In this document: piece after piece, positions 27,672 through 35,371 of the stretch
Layout of the letters: each line of letters begins with the position of its first letter
Position numbering within the stretch: position 1 is the first letter of the stretch
Source: Streptomyces asoensis
GTDB lineage: Bacteria > Actinomycetota > Actinomycetes > Streptomycetales > Streptomycetaceae
Length of the DNA stretch: 64,000 bases
NCBI RefSeq assembly: GCF_016860545.1
Contig: NZ_BNEB01000003.1
Coordinates: 310,001 to 374,000 of the forward strand
Reading direction: 5' to 3'
The notes under the pieces: generated by a model
Told to the model about the DNA's origin: nothing
The model's input: the letters and a program-made list of their open reading frames with translations, nothing else
Databases searched by the model: none
Translations under genes and position numbers: made by a program

Positions 27672-27688
27672 TCCGGGACTTTCCCGGA
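27672..27688 (+). terminator. Hairpin directly after ehuA
   Basis: TCCGGGA and TCCCGGA form a perfect 7-bp stem with loop CTT, starting 6 nt after the ehuA stop. It may end or attenuate the ehu transcript before the iclR gene. Confidence 0.55.
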
Positions 27689-27765
27689 GTCCGGGCGGCT
27701 GCGCGCCGGGCTCCGGGAGGTGAGCACCGCTCAGGTTCCCAGGTCCCGGCGCCGGGTCCTGCCGG

Positions 27766-27777
27766 AGGCATATGCCT
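27766..27777. promoter_or_regulatory. 12-bp palindrome upstream of iclR-type gene
   Basis: AGGCATATGCCT is a perfect palindrome in the 298-nt gap between ehuA and the IclR gene. The same 10-bp core GGCATATGCC occurs at 16954-16963. It could be an operator. No gene is visible in the gap; a TTCTCG/AT-rich stretch around 27820-27870 may hold the promoter. Confidence 0.35.
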
Positions 27778-27963
27778 GCGGGTCGGCGCCGCAGCTGAGG
27801 GGGCCGGGGCCGGACCATATTCTCGTCAACAACCTCTCGTCGCGGCTCCCTTGGCCGCTATCGTGGAAGCGATTCACTGCCAGGATCAGGGATCACGGCC
27901 ATGAAGCGACCAGGGGGGAACCGTGGCGCTCACGCCCTGCACCACGATGCGAGGTGAGCCGTC

Positions 27964-28716
27964 ATGAGGGTCGAGCCGACCGCGCCGTACCACTCGGCCC
28001 AGGAGGCGCTGCGGGTCCTGGAGACCGTGGCCCGCCACTCCGCCGGGGTCACCGACGCCGGGCTGGCCCGCGAGAGCGGCCTCACCCCCGAGCGGCTGAC
28101 CCCCCTCCTGCGCATGCTGCGCCGGGAGGGATACGTCGAGCAGCTCGCCGACGGGGCGTACGTCACGGGAGAGGCCCTGACCCGCCTCGCCTCCGCCCAC
28201 CTGCGCGAGCAGGCCTTGCGCGACCAGCTCCGGCACACCCTCGACCGGCTCCGCGACTGTGTCGGCGCCGCCGTCTACGTGAGCCGGTACGTCGACGGCG
28301 AGGTCACGATCACCCAGTACGCCGACGGCCCCGCCACCCCGTCGGTCAACGAGTGGGTCGACTTCCGCTCCTGCGCCCACGCCACCGCGCTCGGCAAGAG
28401 CCTGCTCGGCCAGCTCGACCACAACGGCCGGCGCGACCACCTCTCCCGGCACAAGATGGCCAGGCTCACCTCCCGCACCATCACCAGCGACAAGCTGCTG
28501 CTGTCCCGGCTGGAGGCGCAGCCGCCCACGGTCCCGGTCCTCGACCTCCAGGAGTACGCGATCGGCACGGTCTGCGCGGCCGTCCCGATCACCGCCGGCG
28601 CCACGGCGGGCTGCCTGGCCCTCTCCCTGCCCGTCGAGCACGCCCACCGGCTCCGCCAGGCTGCCGAGACCCTGAACAGGAACGCGGCACCCGTCCTGCT
28701 GTCGCTCGCGATCTAG
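27964..28716 (+). CDS. IclR-family transcriptional regulator
   Basis: Regulator of 250 residues. The N-terminal winged helix starts ALRVLETVARHSAGVTDAGL and continues to LLRMLRREGYVEQL. The C-terminal IclR effector domain includes SCAHATALGKSLLGQL and ends with PITAGATAGCLALSLP. It lies directly downstream of ehuBCDA in the same direction, so it probably controls this cluster in response to the substrate or a catabolite. The ATG is preceded by a GAGGTGAG ribosome site. Confidence 0.9.
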   Translation: MRVEPTAPYHSAQEALRVLETVARHSAGVTDAGLARESGLTPERLTPLLRMLRREGYVEQLADGAYVTGEALTRLASAHLREQALRDQLRHTLDRLRDCVGAAVYVSRYVDGEVTITQYADGPATPSVNEWVDFRSCAHATALGKSLLGQLDHNGRRDHLSRHKMARLTSRTITSDKLLLSRLEAQPPTVPVLDLQEYAIGTVCAAVPITAGATAGCLALSLPVEHAHRLRQAAETLNRNAAPVLLSLAI

Positions 28717-28829
28717 CGGCGCCCCCGACGGGCGGTCCGGCAGCGCCCCCGAAATGGTCCGGAGCACCCCCGCGGACCAGGTAGTATTTTCTCCGTCGCC
28801 AGCCGCCGAAGGCGGAGGGCGGGAGTCAT

Positions 28830-28903
28830 GCGCCGCTAGCTCAGTTGGTTAGAGCAGCTGACTCTTAATCAGCGGGTCCGGGGTTCGAGTCCCTGGCGGC
28901 GCA
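28830..28903 (+). tRNA. tRNA-Lys (anticodon CTT), copy 2
   Basis: Identical over all 74 nt to copies 1 and 3, with anticodon CTT in loop CTCTTAA. The nearest -10 is TAGTAT (28782-28787), so the leader is longer than for the other copies and holds a short stem, CCGCC-GAA-GGCGG (28803-28815). The antisense strand of its 3' half is read by the end of the acyl-CoA synthetase frame. Confidence 0.97.
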
Positions 28904-30601
28904 CCGGTGAAGGGCCTCTCGTGAAGACGAGGGGCCCTTCGGCGTTCCCCCGCCCTCGCCCCCGGCGGCCTCGGCGTCCGCCTCCGTCAGTTCCCGGTAG
29001 GCCGTCCCACCCGGCGGGCACCACCACACCGGGTCGGCGCAGCGCACCCCCTCCTGCCGCAGCCGCGCCCGGTGGATCTTGTTGGTGGCGGTGACGGGCA
29101 TCCGCTCCAGCACCCGCACGAAGCGGGGCGCCATCTTCGTCCCCAGGTCGGGCTGGGCGCCGAGGAACGCGGCGAACCCGGAAGGGTCGAAGGTCCCGGC
29201 GAGCGCGGCCATCACCTGGTCCCCGGTCACCGGGTCCGGCACCGCGTAGACGGCCACGGCGGCCGTCCCCTCGTACCGGGCGAGGATGTTCTCGATCATC
29301 GCGGCGGCCAGGTTCTCGCCGTCGACGCGGAGCCGGTCGTCGGTGCGGCCGGCGAAGTAGAGGTAGCCGTCGCGGTCGCGGCAGAAGAGGTCGCCGGTCC
29401 AGTAGGCCCCGTCCTCGCGCCGCCGCTCCGCCTCCGCCCGCGGGTTGCGCCAGTAGCCCTCGAAGGGGTTGGGGCCCCGGTTGACCAGCTCCCCGATCGC
29501 CCGCTCACCGTTCAGGAGGCGTCCGGCCGCGTCGAACTCGGCCGGCGGGCACTCCTCGCGCGTCTCCCGGTCGAGGACGACGAGGCCCGGCCCCGCCCGT
29601 CCGACCGCGCCCGCGGGGGTCCCCGGCGACCACTGCACCGCCGCCCCGCCCTCCGAGGAGCCGTACCCCTCCACCAGCCGCACCCCGAAGCGGCACTCGA
29701 AGGCGGCCGCGTCCACCGCCCCCGCCTCGGTGCCGAAGCCGAGCCGCAGCGGGTGGTCCCGGTCGTCGGGGCGCGGCTCGGTGGCCAGGACGTACTGGAT
29801 CGCCCGGCCCACGTAGGTGAAGTACGTCGCCCGGTAGCGCCGGACGTCCGCCAGGAACCCCGACGCCGAGAACCGCCGCCGCAGGGCGACCCCGGCCCCG
29901 GCCACCAGGGCGGGTGCCCAGTCGGCGATCACCGCGTTGCCGTGGAACATCGGCATGCAGACGTAGTGGACGTCGTCCCGGCGAACGGAGAACTGTCCGG
30001 CCAGCGAACGCCCGGCGGCGGCCAGGCGGCCCTGGGTGCAGATCGCGGCCTTGGGGGCGCCGGTCGAGCCGGAGGTGAAGTAGAGCAGGAGCCGGTCTGC
30101 GGGGGTGGCCCGCGAGGGGTCCGGGCGGGCGCCGGCGTACGGGGCGAGCAGCTCTTCGTACTCCGGGGTGCCGGTGACCAGCAGCCGGATCCGCCCGCGC
30201 CGGTCCGCACCCGGGCCGGGGGACCCCCAGGGCAGGCCGAGGTCCGCGAGGAGGGGGAGGTGGGCGTGCTCGGTGATCAGCACACGGCACTCGGTGTGCA
30301 GGACGTCCCGGGCCAGTTCGGCTCCCCGCCGGGTGGGATTGATCCCGGCGACGGCCGCGCCGGCGAGGGCGGCGGCCGACAGCCAGAGCGGGAACTCCGG
30401 GGTGTTGTCCAGCAGGACCGCCAGGTGCGGCGGGCCGTCGGACGGCAGCAGGTCGGCCAGCAGGGCCGCCCGGGCGGCGGCGCCTGCGGCGACCTGGTGA
30501 TGGGTGAGGACGTCGTCCTCACGGCTCACAGGGTTCTGGCACCACAGCCCGGGCCGGTGGTCGCCCCACCGGCCCGCCACGAGTTCGGCGACGGACTCCA
30601 T
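28865..30601 (-). CDS. AMP-forming acyl-CoA synthetase (FadD/FATP-like)
   Basis: Adenylate-forming ligase of up to 578 residues that activates a carboxylic acid with ATP and CoA. The AMP-binding motif is LYFTSGSTGAPKAA (about 177-190). Further motifs are VEGYGSSEGG, AYWTGDLFCRDRDGY and GRTDDRLRVDGEN, and the catalytic-lysine region is ATNKIHRARLR. The ATG at 30601 has only a weak ribosome site. No stop occurs before the tRNA, so the frame formally ends on the antisense of tRNA-Lys copy 2 with a tail HRCAARDSNPGPAD; the real protein probably includes this or the mRNA is cut or terminated earlier. A TGACGA/TCGTCA palindrome lies just upstream. Confidence 0.85.
   Translation of the reverse strand: MESVAELVAGRWGDHRPGLWCQNPVSREDDVLTHHQVAAGAAARAALLADLLPSDGPPHLAVLLDNTPEFPLWLSAAALAGAAVAGINPTRRGAELARDVLHTECRVLITEHAHLPLLADLGLPWGSPGPGADRRGRIRLLVTGTPEYEELLAPYAGARPDPSRATPADRLLLYFTSGSTGAPKAAICTQGRLAAAGRSLAGQFSVRRDDVHYVCMPMFHGNAVIADWAPALVAGAGVALRRRFSASGFLADVRRYRATYFTYVGRAIQYVLATEPRPDDRDHPLRLGFGTEAGAVDAAAFECRFGVRLVEGYGSSEGGAAVQWSPGTPAGAVGRAGPGLVVLDRETREECPPAEFDAAGRLLNGERAIGELVNRGPNPFEGYWRNPRAEAERRREDGAYWTGDLFCRDRDGYLYFAGRTDDRLRVDGENLAAAMIENILARYEGTAAVAVYAVPDPVTGDQVMAALAGTFDPSGFAAFLGAQPDLGTKMAPRFVRVLERMPVTATNKIHRARLRQEGVRCADPVWWCPPGGTAYRELTEADAEAAGGEGGGTPKGPSSSREALHRCAARDSNPGPAD
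28909..28940. terminator. Hairpin terminator after tRNA-Lys copy 2
   Basis: A 14-bp stem (GAAGGGCCTCTCGT with one G-T pair) closes on GAAG. It starts 5 nt after the tRNA. The convergent acyl-CoA synthetase frame reads through it on the other strand. Confidence 0.85.
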
Positions 30602-30617
30602 GGCCGCGCACGGTAAT

Positions 30618-30630
30618 TGACGAGTCGTCA
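30618..30630. promoter_or_regulatory. Perfect 13-bp palindrome, TetR-type operator candidate
   Basis: TGACGAGTCGTCA lies 17 nt before the acyl-CoA synthetase ATG, between it and the DUF3592 gene. Palindromes of this form are typical of TetR-family repressors of fatty-acid genes; no such regulator is in the window. Confidence 0.5.
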
Positions 30631-30641
30631 GATGTGGAGCC

Positions 30642-31103
30642 CTACGGCAGGAACCCGTCCGGCCCGGCGGACATCGCGTGGACGGTGACCATGAAGAGGA
30701 CGCAGAGGGCGATGCCCGCGCACAGGAACAGCAGCAGGAACCCCGACTCGGCGAGGAGCCGGCCGCGCGCGGGCACCCGCGCCGTGGCCTCCTCCGGGCG
30801 CCCGGCCGCGTAGTGCACGGCGACGACGTCGCCTTCGAGGGTCGTCGCCGGGCCGTGCGCCTCCTCGAAGCGGACGGCCCGGCCCTCGCGGGTGGTGAAC
30901 TCGTAGACGTGGTGCAGGGTCGTGCCGACCACGGTGTCGCCGCCGCCGCTGACCGTCGTGTACGAGCGCAGACAGCGCGCCTGTGCGACGAGGCCGCCGC
31001 GCCACGCCCGGGCGGTCCGCCGCGCACGGCGCACCAGCCCGGCCGCGCCGCACAGCAGGCCGGCGATCATCACCGCCGGCACGGCATAGAAGAACGCTTC
31101 CAT
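30642..31103 (-). CDS. DUF3592-family membrane protein
   Basis: Protein of 153 residues with a membrane segment at each end (about 3-22 and 120-142) and a soluble domain between. The central part VYEFTTREGRAVRFEEAHGP followed by EGDVVAVHYAAGRPEEA is the DUF3592 pattern (a beta-rich domain with a V-x-Y-x-P/G turn). The function of the family is unknown. It is upstream of the acyl-CoA synthetase in the same direction, with the palindrome between them. Confidence 0.8.
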   Translation of the reverse strand: MEAFFYAVPAVMIAGLLCGAAGLVRRARRTARAWRGGLVAQARCLRSYTTVSGGGDTVVGTTLHHVYEFTTREGRAVRFEEAHGPATTLEGDVVAVHYAAGRPEEATARVPARGRLLAESGFLLLFLCAGIALCVLFMVTVHAMSAGPDGFLP

Positions 31104-31255
31104 CGACTCCCCCGGGTCCTGGTACCGGCCTGGTCGGCCGGTGTGCGGAAACGTACCCGCGCCCGGGTCCGGAGGAGCTCAAGCGATGCTCAGAACACGG
31201 GTGTCCGGGACACGGAGGCCCGCCCGGGGCACCGATGCGTCCGGGACACCGGCGT

Positions 31256-31861
31256 TCAGAACGTGACGTCGGAACAAGCGTAGAACGCGTTGGTCGTGTC
31301 GGCGATCGTCCACACCGCGACGATCATGTGACGTCCGCTGAGCCCGGACGGCAGCGTGCCGCTGTGCGAGAGGGTGGACGGGGGCCGCTGACCGCCGTAG
31401 GGCACGGTCAGGAACGGGGTGAGGTCGAGGTCGGAGCGGGCCAGGTTGTGGTTCTGGTTCCAGCCCTGCTTGGTGACGTAGTACTTGAAGTCGGTCGTGG
31501 CGTGCATGGCGGTGAACTGCCAGCGGAAGGTGTAGCTCTGACCGCCGTTCACCTTGGTGGCCGGCCAGGCCCCGCCCGACGGGGTCCTGGGGCTGTCGAG
31601 CTGGGCGAACCGGGTGTTGTTCGCGGAACAGATCCGCCCGTCGGCCGCCCCCGACGCCGGGAAGCCCTTGGGCCCCTCGACGCTCTGCGGCTCCCACTGG
31701 ATGTCACCGCAGTTGGGGACGGTGCCGTTCTGGCAGACCTTCTGCCGGCTGACGGGGAGGTCGGTGTAGCCGTGTCCGCTCGCGCCCCCGGTGGTGAGCA
31801 CGAGGGCTCCCGCCGTGGTGAGGCCGAGCGCGGCCGCGTACCACTTGGTCTTTTTGCGCAT
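31256..31861 (-). CDS. Secreted chitin-binding lytic polysaccharide monooxygenase (AA10)
   Basis: Copper enzyme of 201 residues that oxidatively cleaves crystalline chitin (or cellulose). The signal peptide ends before H30, so the mature protein begins HGYTDLP with the N-terminal histidine of the copper brace; the second histidine is H120 in QFTAMHATTDF. Four cysteines (KVCQNGTVPNCG, RICSAN, FYACSD) are placed as in chitin-binding protein CHB. No additional binding module is present. The promoter carries a -10 TAATCT (minus strand, 31927-31932) immediately followed by a perfect DasR core, so it should be induced by amino sugars together with the chitinase. Confidence 0.93.
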   Translation of the reverse strand: MRKKTKWYAAALGLTTAGALVLTTGGASGHGYTDLPVSRQKVCQNGTVPNCGDIQWEPQSVEGPKGFPASGAADGRICSANNTRFAQLDSPRTPSGGAWPATKVNGGQSYTFRWQFTAMHATTDFKYYVTKQGWNQNHNLARSDLDLTPFLTVPYGGQRPPSTLSHSGTLPSGLSGRHMIVAVWTIADTTNAFYACSDVTF

Positions 31862-31909
31862 GCTGCCGCTCCTGGAGAACGTGGGGAGTTCACTGAGCTG
31901 AGCCGTGCA

Positions 31910-31919
31910 GGTCTAGACC
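31910..31919. promoter_or_regulatory. Perfect DasR (dre) core upstream of LPMO
   Basis: GGTCTAGACC lies 49 nt before the start codon and just downstream of the probable -10, where a bound repressor would block the transcription start. It matches the known DasR core exactly. Confidence 0.75.
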
Positions 31920-31959
31920 AAGTTCGAGATTATTGCCGTTTCTTGGCTGTGTCCATATC

Positions 31960-32002
31960 GACGACACGTCGGACCGCCGGCACGGCGGCCCGACGTGTCG
32001 TC
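31960..32002 (-). terminator. Long hairpin terminator of the SPFH gene
   Basis: A 13-bp outer stem (GACGACACGTCGG with CCGACGTGTCGTC), one mismatch and a 6-bp inner stem CCGCCG/CGGCGG close on GCA. It begins 2 nt after the SPFH stop codon. Confidence 0.85.
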
Positions 32003-32004
32003 CG

Positions 32005-33114
32005 TCACGGCCCCTGTTCCCCACGCCCCGAACAGAAGGCGACCGTCAGGTCCTTCACCAGCGCCTTGCGCTCGTAGTCGTCGAGTTCCACCAACCCGCG
32101 CATGGTCAGCCGGGTCACCGTGTCCTCCACCGAGTCCACGACCGACGTCAGCATGCTCGCCCGCTGCTGCGCGTCGAGCGCGGCGATCCGGCGGCGGTGC
32201 ATCGCGGCGGCGACCTCGGGCGCGTACTCGATCCGCAGCGGCCGCACCGAGTACACCTCCAGGCCGACCGCGCCCGCGTCCAGCGCGACCCGCCCGGTCA
32301 GCGCCTCCCCCGCCGCCTCCACCGAACCCCGCCCGGCGCCCGACGGCTCCACCGGGATCCGGGCCAGGGCCGCCTCCACGCACTCCCGCAGATACGCCTC
32401 GTGGTCCTCCACACCGAGCGTGGCCCGCGCGGTGTCGCGCACCCGCCACACCACCAGCGCCACCACCCGCAGCGCCACGCCGCTGCCGTCGGCGGCGGGC
32501 ATCGGCTCACTGCGCCAGTGCCGCAGCCGTACGTCCACCCGGCGGCGCAGCAGCAGCGGGTTCACCCACAGCAGACCGGTGCGCCGCACGGTCCCGCGGT
32601 AGCGGCCGAACAGACCGAGCACCCAGGCCCGTCCGGTACGCCCCCGGGCCAGACCGCCGAAGCCGAACAGCCCCAGCGCGCCCGCCCCCGCGTACACCGC
32701 CCACTGCGCCGGACCGAGACCGGCGCCCGCGAGCACCGGCAGCCGCAGCACCTGCACCGCGTGCGGCGGCAGCACCCCCGCCCACCACGAGGCGGCCACG
32801 CAGCCCGCCGCCCCGCACAGGCCGGCGAGGACCCCCACCGCACCCGGCAGCACCCGGGCCGGCCGCTCCACCAGGTCCGGGTCCACCTGCGCCACCGGGC
32901 GGGGTTTCGCCGGCGTCGGCCTGCGCAGCCTCGGCTGCTCCCCCGTGCCGACGCGACGGCCCACCACGGCGGGCCCGAGCGGTACGGGCCGCGGCTCGGG
33001 CTCGTCGCGGAACAGCAGATGGACGGGGATCTCGGTGGTCTGCTCGTTCTGGATGAGCCGGGTGGGCCTGGACGGGCCCTCGGACTCGGGAGTGTGTGAC
33101 GTGGTCGTGTTCAT
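32005..33114 (-). CDS. SPFH/Band-7 (stomatin/prohibitin-like) membrane protein
   Basis: Protein of 369 residues. An N-terminal cytoplasmic part of about 90 residues precedes two hydrophobic segments (about 95-115 and 135-150), and the SPFH domain follows (VNPLLLRRRVDVRLRH, LRVVALVVWRVRD, then SVRPLRIEYAPEVAAAMHRR). The domain lacks the usual long coiled-coil tail but has helices near the C-terminus (HRRRIAALDAQQRASML). The family organises membrane microdomains. GGAGG lies 6 nt before the ATG. A strong terminator follows the stop. Confidence 0.85.
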   Translation of the reverse strand: MNTTTSHTPESEGPSRPTRLIQNEQTTEIPVHLLFRDEPEPRPVPLGPAVVGRRVGTGEQPRLRRPTPAKPRPVAQVDPDLVERPARVLPGAVGVLAGLCGAAGCVAASWWAGVLPPHAVQVLRLPVLAGAGLGPAQWAVYAGAGALGLFGFGGLARGRTGRAWVLGLFGRYRGTVRRTGLLWVNPLLLRRRVDVRLRHWRSEPMPAADGSGVALRVVALVVWRVRDTARATLGVEDHEAYLRECVEAALARIPVEPSGAGRGSVEAAGEALTGRVALDAGAVGLEVYSVRPLRIEYAPEVAAAMHRRRIAALDAQQRASMLTSVVDSVEDTVTRLTMRGLVELDDYERKALVKDLTVAFCSGRGEQGP

Positions 33115-33209
33115 GCGTGCCTCCAGCCTCCGCGCCAGATACGCCATGACAGTGAACTGAGGGGATCGGGGTGACCGCCGGATCCCGGGCGGGCCGCGGG
33201 GCGGATGTC

Positions 33210-33225
33210 CCGGGGCGAGCCCCGG
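33210..33225. terminator. GC-rich hairpin downstream of the NlpC/P60 gene
   Basis: CCGGGGC and GCCCCGG with a 2-nt centre, lying in the 235-nt gap after the NlpC/P60 gene and before the SPFH gene. No other gene is visible in this gap. Confidence 0.4.
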
Positions 33226-33349
33226 CCGGGCTCCGGACCGCTCCCCCGAGGGGTCTGCGAGCGGGTCGCGTGCGGGTCGTTCGTGGGTGTTCGCGGGTCG
33301 CGAGCGGGGCGTGACGGGTGGTGCCCGTCGGCACCGGGCGGCACCGGGT

Positions 33350-34828
33350 CTAGGAGAAGAGGCGCCGCCAGGTCTCGGGGCCGGGGTAGCCGTCCGCGGT
33401 GCCGCCGCGCCAGCCCTGGGCGCGCTGGAAGGCCTCCACCGCGTGCCGGTCCGCCGCGCCCCAGCGCGGACCGGGGCCTGCCGTGTAGGGGCCGCCGAAC
33501 CCCTTCTTGATCAGCTGCTTTCCCAGCTGGGTGACGTACGCGTTCTGCGCGCCGGGCCGGAACCGGTCCCGGCCGGGGTACGCAGGAACGCGTGGCCGGG
33601 TCGGCACACCCGGCGAACCGGCCGCCCCGGTCCCGGCCCCCTGCCCCGCACCGGCGGAGGGCCGTCCGCCGGAACCGGCCACCGGACCGGAGCCGGCTCC
33701 CGTCCCGGAGCCGTTGCCGGGGGCGCTGCCTGTCGCCGGGGACCAGCCGGGCGCGATGTCCCTGCCCCGGCCGGAGACCAGCAGCGCCCAGGTCCTCGGT
33801 CCCGGGATGCCGTCGGCGTCCGCGCCGCGCCAGCCCTGGGCCTGCTGGAAGGCCACGGTGGCCCAGCCGTCCGACGCCGACCACCTCGGGCCCGGACCCG
33901 AGGTGTAGAAGCGTGCGCCGCCGCGCTCGACGAGGAGCCGCCCCAGCTGGGTGACGTACCGGTTGTCGGCGCCGGGCCCGAAGGCCGCCCGTCCCGGGAA
34001 GGGCGTCGCCGCGGCCCCCGCGGCGCCGGGCTTGTTCCCGCCGCCGTCACCCGCGGCGGTCTGGGTGCCGGAGCCGGGCGTGGCCGCTGCGGTGAGGCCC
34101 TTGTAGCGGTAGGGGACGTAGCGACTGGAATGGCTCCAGTAGGCATAGGGAGTGGCCTGCCGGCGCGTGGTCGGACGGGTCTGCTCGTAGACGATGTAGT
34201 AGCTGTGGGTGTAGTCCGTCCAGCCGCCGAAAATGACGACGTGCGAGCCTTTCTCGGGGTCGGTCGGATTGTGGAAGAGCAGAATGTCACCCGGCTGGAG
34301 CTGTTCCTTGGTGATCCGCGTCCCGTACTGGTGGAGACTGCCCGTCCATTCGTTCCCGGGAAGGTTCCAGGCCATGGAGACGAATCCCGAGCAGTCCTGC
34401 CGGTAACCGTCGTACCAGTAGGAGTTCATGCTGTAAGGAACCTCGGCCGAGACCCAGTCCCGGGCGCGGCGGATGATGTCCGCCCGGGTCGTCGGGGGCG
34501 TCCTGACCGGTCCCGCCGCTCCCTGCGGGCGGGCCGGCTGCCCCGCGGGACCGTGCAGCGGGGCCTTGCGGCCCTGCGGGGTCTCGGGCTCGTCACCTGC
34601 GGGAACGCCGGGCCGGTCGGGAGCCTTCGGGGCGGCGGAGGCGGGGACCGCGTGGGCGGCGCCGAGCGCGGCGGCCGCCGCGGTGGCGACGATCACCGCG
34701 CGATGGGCGACCGGACGGCCGACGGACGGGGCGGTCGGGGAATGCACCGCCGTCCGCCGCCGCGACACGCATCCGGGGCATTCGCAGTCGCTCCCGGGAT
34801 CGAATTCCTCGAATACCGGAGAGCCCAT
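33350..34828 (-). CDS. Exported NlpC/P60-like cell-wall hydrolase with two peptidoglycan-binding domains
   Basis: Protein of 492 residues. The N-terminus carries an unusual Cys cluster (DCECPGC), followed by a hydrophobic segment (VIVATAAAAALGAAHAVPASA). A Pro-rich linker leads to a papain-like amidase domain with the catalytic Cys in QDCSGFVSMAWNLPG and His in GSHVVIFGGW. Two C-terminal modules of PG_binding_1 type follow, each with YVTQLG and a PGP-x-TW ending, separated by a Gly/Ala/Pro linker. It probably cuts peptide stems of peptidoglycan. GAAGGGA precedes the ATG. Confidence 0.82.
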   Translation of the reverse strand: MGSPVFEEFDPGSDCECPGCVSRRRTAVHSPTAPSVGRPVAHRAVIVATAAAAALGAAHAVPASAAPKAPDRPGVPAGDEPETPQGRKAPLHGPAGQPARPQGAAGPVRTPPTTRADIIRRARDWVSAEVPYSMNSYWYDGYRQDCSGFVSMAWNLPGNEWTGSLHQYGTRITKEQLQPGDILLFHNPTDPEKGSHVVIFGGWTDYTHSYYIVYEQTRPTTRRQATPYAYWSHSSRYVPYRYKGLTAAATPGSGTQTAAGDGGGNKPGAAGAAATPFPGRAAFGPGADNRYVTQLGRLLVERGGARFYTSGPGPRWSASDGWATVAFQQAQGWRGADADGIPGPRTWALLVSGRGRDIAPGWSPATGSAPGNGSGTGAGSGPVAGSGGRPSAGAGQGAGTGAAGSPGVPTRPRVPAYPGRDRFRPGAQNAYVTQLGKQLIKKGFGGPYTAGPGPRWGAADRHAVEAFQRAQGWRGGTADGYPGPETWRRLFS

Positions 34829-35022
34829 GCGATTCCCTTCACACTCCAGCTGGAAATGTCCGCGACTTTGCACGTCCGCCAGTTTCTCAACTGTCTTCCC
34901 GACGCGCATGCTGACGGTCCGAATGATGTACACGGCGCCCGCCCGGAGCAGTGGCCCGGCGGGCCCGCGGGCGGGTGGTCCTGGGCACCCCCGGGGGTCC
35001 TGTAGAGTTGTCCCGTCAGCAG

Positions 35023-35096
35023 GCGCCGCTAGCTCAGTTGGTTAGAGCAGCTGACTCTTAATCAGCGGGTCCGGGGTTCGAGTCCCTGGCGGCGCA
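35023..35096 (+). tRNA. tRNA-Lys (anticodon CTT), copy 3
   Basis: Identical to copies 1 and 2 over 74 nt. A TAGAGT -10 lies 14 nt upstream (35003-35008), and the flank CGTCAGCAG matches that of copy 1. No protein gene overlaps it. Confidence 0.97.
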
Positions 35097-35104
35097 CCGA
35101 CACC

Positions 35105-35134
35105 GAAGGCCCTCCGCGAGAGCGGGGGGCCTTC
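35105..35134 (+). terminator. Hairpin terminator after tRNA-Lys copy 3
   Basis: A 13-bp stem (GAAGGCCCTCCGC with one T-G pair) closes on GAGA, 8 nt after the tRNA. The next 237 nt, up to the sortase gene stop at 35372, contain nothing I can call a gene. Confidence 0.85.
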
Positions 35135-35371
35135 GTCGTGCGCCCGCACAGGGCTCCGGCGGGGCCCGCACCGCCGGCGGGAGCGGCGAAGGACGGTCGC
35201 GGGACGGTCGTCATCCCCTCGTACGGGGTAGGTGAACCTGACAAGGCGAACCCCACAGCCTCCCGCGCCGGTCGCCGGGTTACTCCCGCAGCCCGGGCGC
35301 GCGCGGTCGAGGACCGGCCCGGTCGGCGGTTTCGGGGGAGCGGGCCGTCGACCGGGCGAGGTGACGTCGCA

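Noticed and set aside
31200..31255. Repeated TCCGGGACAC elements after the LPMO gene
   Set aside because: They form a small palindrome and a direct copy but no convincing terminator stem; left without a call.
17636..35096. tRNA-Lys copies considered as attachment-site duplications of integrated elements
   Set aside because: All three are complete, functional-looking tRNAs with their own terminators, and no integrase gene lies between them.
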